A program made the position numbers and the translations under genes. A stretch of 9,280 nt of DNA. It comes from DAOTVD01 sp034437075 (GTDB taxonomy: Bacteria; Chloroflexota; Anaerolineae; Aggregatilineales; J027). Shown here piece after piece: positions 5,920-9,280 of the stretch (within the stretch, counting starts at the first letter, position 1; each line of letters begins with the position of its first letter). Below the pieces are notes generated by a model. That model saw nothing but the letters and a program-made list of their open reading frames with translations. It was not told where the DNA came from and ran no database searches. The DNA lies in contig DAOTVD010000234.1 in NCBI GenBank assembly GCA_034437075.1, positions 1 to 9,280 of the forward strand, written 5' to 3'.

Positions 5920-7505
5920 TGCGGCTCATGCGTATCTTACAAGCCTTAACGTTTTTCATTGTCCTGGTCACGATTCCGGCGACCGTCTGCGGATCGTACC
6001 TGGCGTATACCCAGGCGCGGCAGCGCGTGGCCGAACTGAACGAGATCACACCTTTGCACGAAACCGACTTCGAGCAAGTGGTGCGGCTCTCGGTGGGGCT
6101 AGATGACGTGGACGAGGGTGCATCTGTGGACGTTGCAACATCAACGCCCGCGCCCTTGGCCATGAACACGAGCGCACAACCGACCCCCGTGCCCACCGAA
6201 GCTCCCGACGCAGCCGACACCGCCCCCACAAACGTGACGCCGCTCCCCGCCCAAGCCTCTACCGAAACTGTAGAAGTCGCGGAAAACGCTGAACCCGAAG
6301 CCCCGCCGATTGACCCCCGGCGCCGGAATGTGCTGCTGATGGGCATCGACCAGCGCGAAGGCGAAGAAGGGCGCTTCCGAACTGATACCATGATCGTCCT
6401 GAGTATTGATCCTCTGGCGCGAACAGGGGCTATGCTTTCCATCCCGCGTGATCTATGGGTCAGTATCCCGGGCACTGGCCAACAGGGGCGCATCAACACC
6501 GCGAATTATGTCGGCGATGACGAGGTCTTAAACTATCCCGGTGGCGGCCCGGCCCTGGCGATGAACACCACCGAGCGCCTGCTCGGCATCTCGATAGACC
6601 ATTACGTGCAGATTAACTTCACCGCCTTCACGACTTTTATTGACACACTGGGCGCGGTGGAAGTCTGCCCGGAAGAGCGCATTTTTGATGACCGCTACCC
6701 CGATGGCAGCTATGGCTATATCACCATCGAAATTCCGACAGGTTGCCAGGACATGGATAGCACGGTCTTGTTACAATACGCACGCACACGCGCCACCGAA
6801 GGCAGCGACTTTGACCGCTCGCGGCGCCAGCAAGAGGTTATTCTGGCCGTGCGGGATGAAATCCTGAGCACCGGCGGCGTCAGCGCTTTGCTCGGCGATG
6901 CGCTCACGATCTGGGAATCCGTTAGCGAGAATGTGCGCACCGACCTAACGCTGGATGAAATGCTGGCCCTGGCCCGGGCCGCCGCCGATATTCAAGACAT
7001 CCGCACGGGCACCATCAGCGAAGGCGAAGTGCTCGAAGCCACGGATGATGGCGGCAACCGTATTCTCATCCCCATCCAGACGGATATTTTCGCCCTAGTG
7101 GCCGATTTATTCCGCCCGCCGAATCGCCCCGTCAACGCCACCGCCGCAGATGGCCCGGCCCTCGACCCGGACAATCTGCCGCTGGCCATCCGGCAAGAGG
7201 CGCCCATTGTGGAAGTCTTGAACGGCACCGAAATCCAGGGCCGCGCGGCGGGGGTGCAAACTTACTTACAAAGCTATAGCCTGGATGCAGGCTTTATCGG
7301 TAATCATACGACGACCGACCTCGTCAATACACGGGTGGTCTATTATGGCGACCATGCGGCCTCCGCCGACTATGTCGCCCAAGTATTGGCGACCATCAAT
7401 GGCAATAATCCGCCGCCGATAGAAGAGGCCGCCGAGGGTTCCGCACGCGGCGATGTAGTTATCATCGTCGGCACAGATTTAGCCGTCCCACAAACAGCAG
7501 AGTAG
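5919..7505 (+). CDS. LCP (LytR-CpsA-Psr) glycopolymer transferase with LytR_C domain
   Basis: A 528-residue membrane-anchored protein. LCP enzymes transfer polyprenyl-phosphate-linked glycopolymers to the cell wall or to acceptor proteins outside the membrane. An N-terminal anchor (about 7-29) leads to a long Ala/Pro/Thr/Glu-rich linker (about 65-135). The LCP domain (136 to about 320) shows NVLLMGIDQRE (137-147), FRTDTMIVLSID (153-164), MLSIPRDLWV (172-181), GRIN (190-193) and DFDRSRRQQEV (297-307), so the Asp and Arg residues that bind the pyrophosphate lipid are kept. Cys250 and Cys276 lie either side of a loop and look like a disulfide pair, as reported for some actinobacterial LCPs. A LytR_C-type domain follows (about 428-492, opening PIVEVLNGT). 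The start overlaps the preceding TAA. Met4 is an alternative start. Cys24 is not in a lipobox context. Confidence 0.93.
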   Translation: MRLMRILQALTFFIVLVTIPATVCGSYLAYTQARQRVAELNEITPLHETDFEQVVRLSVGLDDVDEGASVDVATSTPAPLAMNTSAQPTPVPTEAPDAADTAPTNVTPLPAQASTETVEVAENAEPEAPPIDPRRRNVLLMGIDQREGEEGRFRTDTMIVLSIDPLARTGAMLSIPRDLWVSIPGTGQQGRINTANYVGDDEVLNYPGGGPALAMNTTERLLGISIDHYVQINFTAFTTFIDTLGAVEVCPEERIFDDRYPDGSYGYITIEIPTGCQDMDSTVLLQYARTRATEGSDFDRSRRQQEVILAVRDEILSTGGVSALLGDALTIWESVSENVRTDLTLDEMLALARAAADIQDIRTGTISEGEVLEATDDGGNRILIPIQTDIFALVADLFRPPNRPVNATAADGPALDPDNLPLAIRQEAPIVEVLNGTEIQGRAAGVQTYLQSYSLDAGFIGNHTTTDLVNTRVVYYGDHAASADYVAQVLATINGNNPPPIEEAAEGSARGDVVIIVGTDLAVPQTAE

Positions 7506-7512
7506 ACCCATT

Positions 7513-9280
7513 ATGGCAAGTATCGGCCAACCGCGACGAGTCCAACAACCACCGCCACCCCTCGGTTTTTTCGAGCGCTGGCAGCGCCGCATTCGCAACC
7601 ATATTCGCCAGGCCCTCGCCCGGGGCGACCTGGTCACCATGCTGATGACCATCATCATGCTGTCGATGCCCGCCCTGGCCATGGAAAGCGCTGGGCTGGC
7701 CGACGGTATTCTGATCTTGCTGCCCATTGTGCTGGTCGGTGCCGCTTTGGGATACTTCCTTTCGTGGAGCAGTCTTTCAGAAGGTAGCGCGCTGTTTATC
7801 AGCACAGTATATGGGCTGTCGCTCATCCTGCTGTTAAGCATTTTGTTTTTGGGGGAGGGCGGCAGCTTGCCCGCGCGCACCACCGACCTCATCGACCGCG
7901 TCAATGAATGGACCATCGCCGTCGATACGGACACGCCCAGCGACGATAATATCGTGTTGGTGCTGATTATGGCGGTGCTGTTCTGGTTTTTGGGGCATAA
8001 CACCGTCTGGCATTTGTTTCGCATTGACCGCGTTTGGCGGGCGATTCTGCCACCGGGTTTGATTCTGCTCATTAACAATGCGGATTATACCGGAGATGCG
8101 CCCCTTCAGATTTATCTCATCATTTATGTTTTGATCGCGCTGTTGCTGGTGGTGCGCTCGCACGCGGACGCCCGCGAATACGATTGGTACCGTAACCGGG
8201 TGCGCTATCCGCGCCAGATGCGGCGTTACTTTTTGCGCATTGGGGCGGCCATGTCGCTTGTGTTTGTCCTGTTCGCGTGGTTTTTGCCCACCTTGCAACC
8301 GGATGGCATTGACGATTTTTCGCAGGCGCTTTCTGATCTCAACGAAGCGCTAGAGCAACTTTTTGGCTCCGACGATGGCGAAAGCGTGACGACCGCCGAA
8401 TTCTATGGTGGCGATCAACTGGAACTGAGTGGCGCCATTCAACTGAGCGATCAGCCCGTTTTTGAGGTAACGGTCGCGGAAAATATCGGCTATCGGTTCT
8501 ATTGGCGTTCCACCGCCTTTGATACCTACGTAGGCGGCACCTGGGAGCATTATCGCTCGGTGCGGGCTTCTAAGGAGGAGGGCGATTTAACGCTCAATAT
8601 CGGAACGTTTTTGCCAGGTGCCCGGCAATCAGTTTCGCAGGAATTTCAGATGTTGCTTTCGGCATCATCGCTTGTGTATGCGGCGCCACAACCGACCCTG
8701 TTTGAACTGCCCATGCGGGTCGAACTGGATTGCATTGACGACTTGAGCAGCTTTGAATGCGTCAACAATAATGCCCCGGTCGATGTCTCCATTACGCGGC
8801 CCTTTAATCTGCTGCGGGAGGGCGACCGCTACAACGTTACATCGCTCGTGAGTGTCGCCGATGCGGATGCGCTGCGGACAGCCAGCACAGAATACCCGGC
8901 CTGGGTTACCAACCGATATTTGCAAGGCACCGAACAAGTTACCCCGCGCCTGTTGGAACTAACGCAAGGCATCGTCGCCAATGCCAACAACCCTTCCGAC
9001 CGGGCCAAAGCCATTGAACGCTGGTTGCGGATGAACTTGGCCTATGATGAACTCATCCCCCAGCCACCCGAAGGACAAGACCCGGTAGACTGGTTCGTGT
9101 TTGATATTCAACGCGGATATTGTAATTACTACGCTTCGGCCATGATCCTCATGTTGCGCTCGCAGGGGATTCCGGCCCGCATGGCGGCGGGGTTCTCCCA
9201 AGGCGAATTCGACCCAGCCAACAATCAATATCTGGTGCGCGAGCGCGATGCCCATACCTGGGTCGAAGTCTATTTTCCCG
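7513..9280 (+). CDS. TgpA-like membrane protein with extracytoplasmic transglutaminase-like domain (3' end beyond the window)
   Basis: The frame is open from ATG 7513 to the window end, 589 codons with no stop. After a Pro/Arg-rich cytoplasmic start come six or seven hydrophobic segments (about 42-57, 66-83, 93-114, 146-169, 174-189, 198-214, 239-260), as in DUF3488/TgpA proteins. An extracytoplasmic region follows, with a beta-rich part (about 300-450) and a transglutaminase-like core from about 480. The core shows GYCNYYASAMILMLRSQGIP (535-554) with nucleophile Cys537, the ARMAAGFSQGE strand, and RERDAHTWVEVYFP (576-589) with catalytic His581; the third catalytic residue (Asp) should lie past the edge. 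Such cores can be transglutaminases, peptidases or inactive binders. Cys407 and Cys416 form a second, non-catalytic pair. The gene starts 7 bp after the LCP stop. Related proteins often end in a membrane helix and DUF4129, which cannot be checked here. Confidence 0.9.
   Translation, partial: MASIGQPRRVQQPPPPLGFFERWQRRIRNHIRQALARGDLVTMLMTIIMLSMPALAMESAGLADGILILLPIVLVGAALGYFLSWSSLSEGSALFISTVYGLSLILLLSILFLGEGGSLPARTTDLIDRVNEWTIAVDTDTPSDDNIVLVLIMAVLFWFLGHNTVWHLFRIDRVWRAILPPGLILLINNADYTGDAPLQIYLIIYVLIALLLVVRSHADAREYDWYRNRVRYPRQMRRYFLRIGAAMSLVFVLFAWFLPTLQPDGIDDFSQALSDLNEALEQLFGSDDGESVTTAEFYGGDQLELSGAIQLSDQPVFEVTVAENIGYRFYWRSTAFDTYVGGTWEHYRSVRASKEEGDLTLNIGTFLPGARQSVSQEFQMLLSASSLVYAAPQPTLFELPMRVELDCIDDLSSFECVNNNAPVDVSITRPFNLLREGDRYNVTSLVSVADADALRTASTEYPAWVTNRYLQGTEQVTPRLLELTQGIVANANNPSDRAKAIERWLRMNLAYDELIPQPPEGQDPVDWFVFDIQRGYCNYYASAMILMLRSQGIPARMAAGFSQGEFDPANNQYLVRERDAHTWVEVYFP

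Noticed and set aside
5915..5920. TATAAT overlapping the LCP start codon
   Set aside because: It coincides with the stop/start overlap TAATG and would start transcription inside the coding sequence; chance is the simpler reading.
5985..5996. Possible lipobox cysteine (Cys24) in the LCP protein
   Set aside because: The residues before Cys24 are Ala-Thr-Val, with no small residue at -1, and the anchor already explains membrane attachment.
5840..6499. 219-codon ORF on the minus strand, opposite the Lgt-like and LCP genes
   Set aside because: Its product is Ser/Arg/Ala/Val-biased with no motif, as expected from the complement of a GC-rich gene, and the plus strand encodes a clear LCP protein.
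7479..8078. 199-codon ORF on the minus strand, opposite the transglutaminase gene
   Set aside because: Composition is Ser/Arg/Met-rich with no recognisable domain, and it lies opposite the membrane helices of a well supported gene.

Overview
The window is moderately GC-rich bacterial DNA, densely coded, with few strong Shine-Dalgarno sequences. It holds one partial gene on the minus strand at the left edge and a compact run of seven plus-strand genes that continues past the right edge. A bacterial NurA nuclease, a DUF318/DUF1980 pair, TolB-type propellers and an LCP protein with a LytR_C tail together resemble Chloroflexota (Anaerolineae-like) genomes. That assignment is inference from gene content, not from a marker gene.

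Left part (1-1149, minus strand): a NurA-domain DNA-end-processing nuclease. It is open at the window edge, with 383 codons visible and its 3' end outside. Its usual partner, the HerA helicase, is not in the window.

Intergenic region (1150-1337): a divergent control region. Next to the nurA start are two near-identical AT-centred GC-clamped palindromic elements (CCCCCATATAT[A]GGG), 32 bp apart. One covers the likely nurA ribosome-binding site. The other lies just downstream of a plausible nurA -10 box. A perfect TATAAT lies 29 bp before the plus-strand operon.

Right part (1338-9280, plus strand): seven genes with gaps of 10 bp or less or with stop/start overlaps, so very probably one operon. 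In order they are: (1) a DUF318/ArsP-type permease, (2) its usual companion, a DUF1980/TIGR03943 protein, (3) a membrane-anchored TolB-like beta-propeller with an Ig-like N-terminal domain, (4) a membrane-anchored TlpA/ResA-type thioredoxin (WCPPC), (5) a diverged Lgt-like membrane protein, (6) an LCP (LytR-CpsA-Psr) glycopolymer transferase, and (7) a TgpA-like polytopic membrane protein with an extracytoplasmic transglutaminase-like domain, cut by the window end.

The operon is an envelope programme: transport, extracytoplasmic thiol chemistry, a lipid-modification-like fold, glycopolymer attachment and a cysteine-protease/transglutaminase fold. A recurring detail is that the predicted extracytoplasmic parts of the propeller, the LCP protein and the transglutaminase protein each hold exactly one close non-catalytic cysteine pair, and the operon itself encodes a thiol-disulfide protein. 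The most notable items are this cysteine pattern, the Lgt-like protein that appears to have lost key active-site residues, and the paired palindromes in front of nurA.
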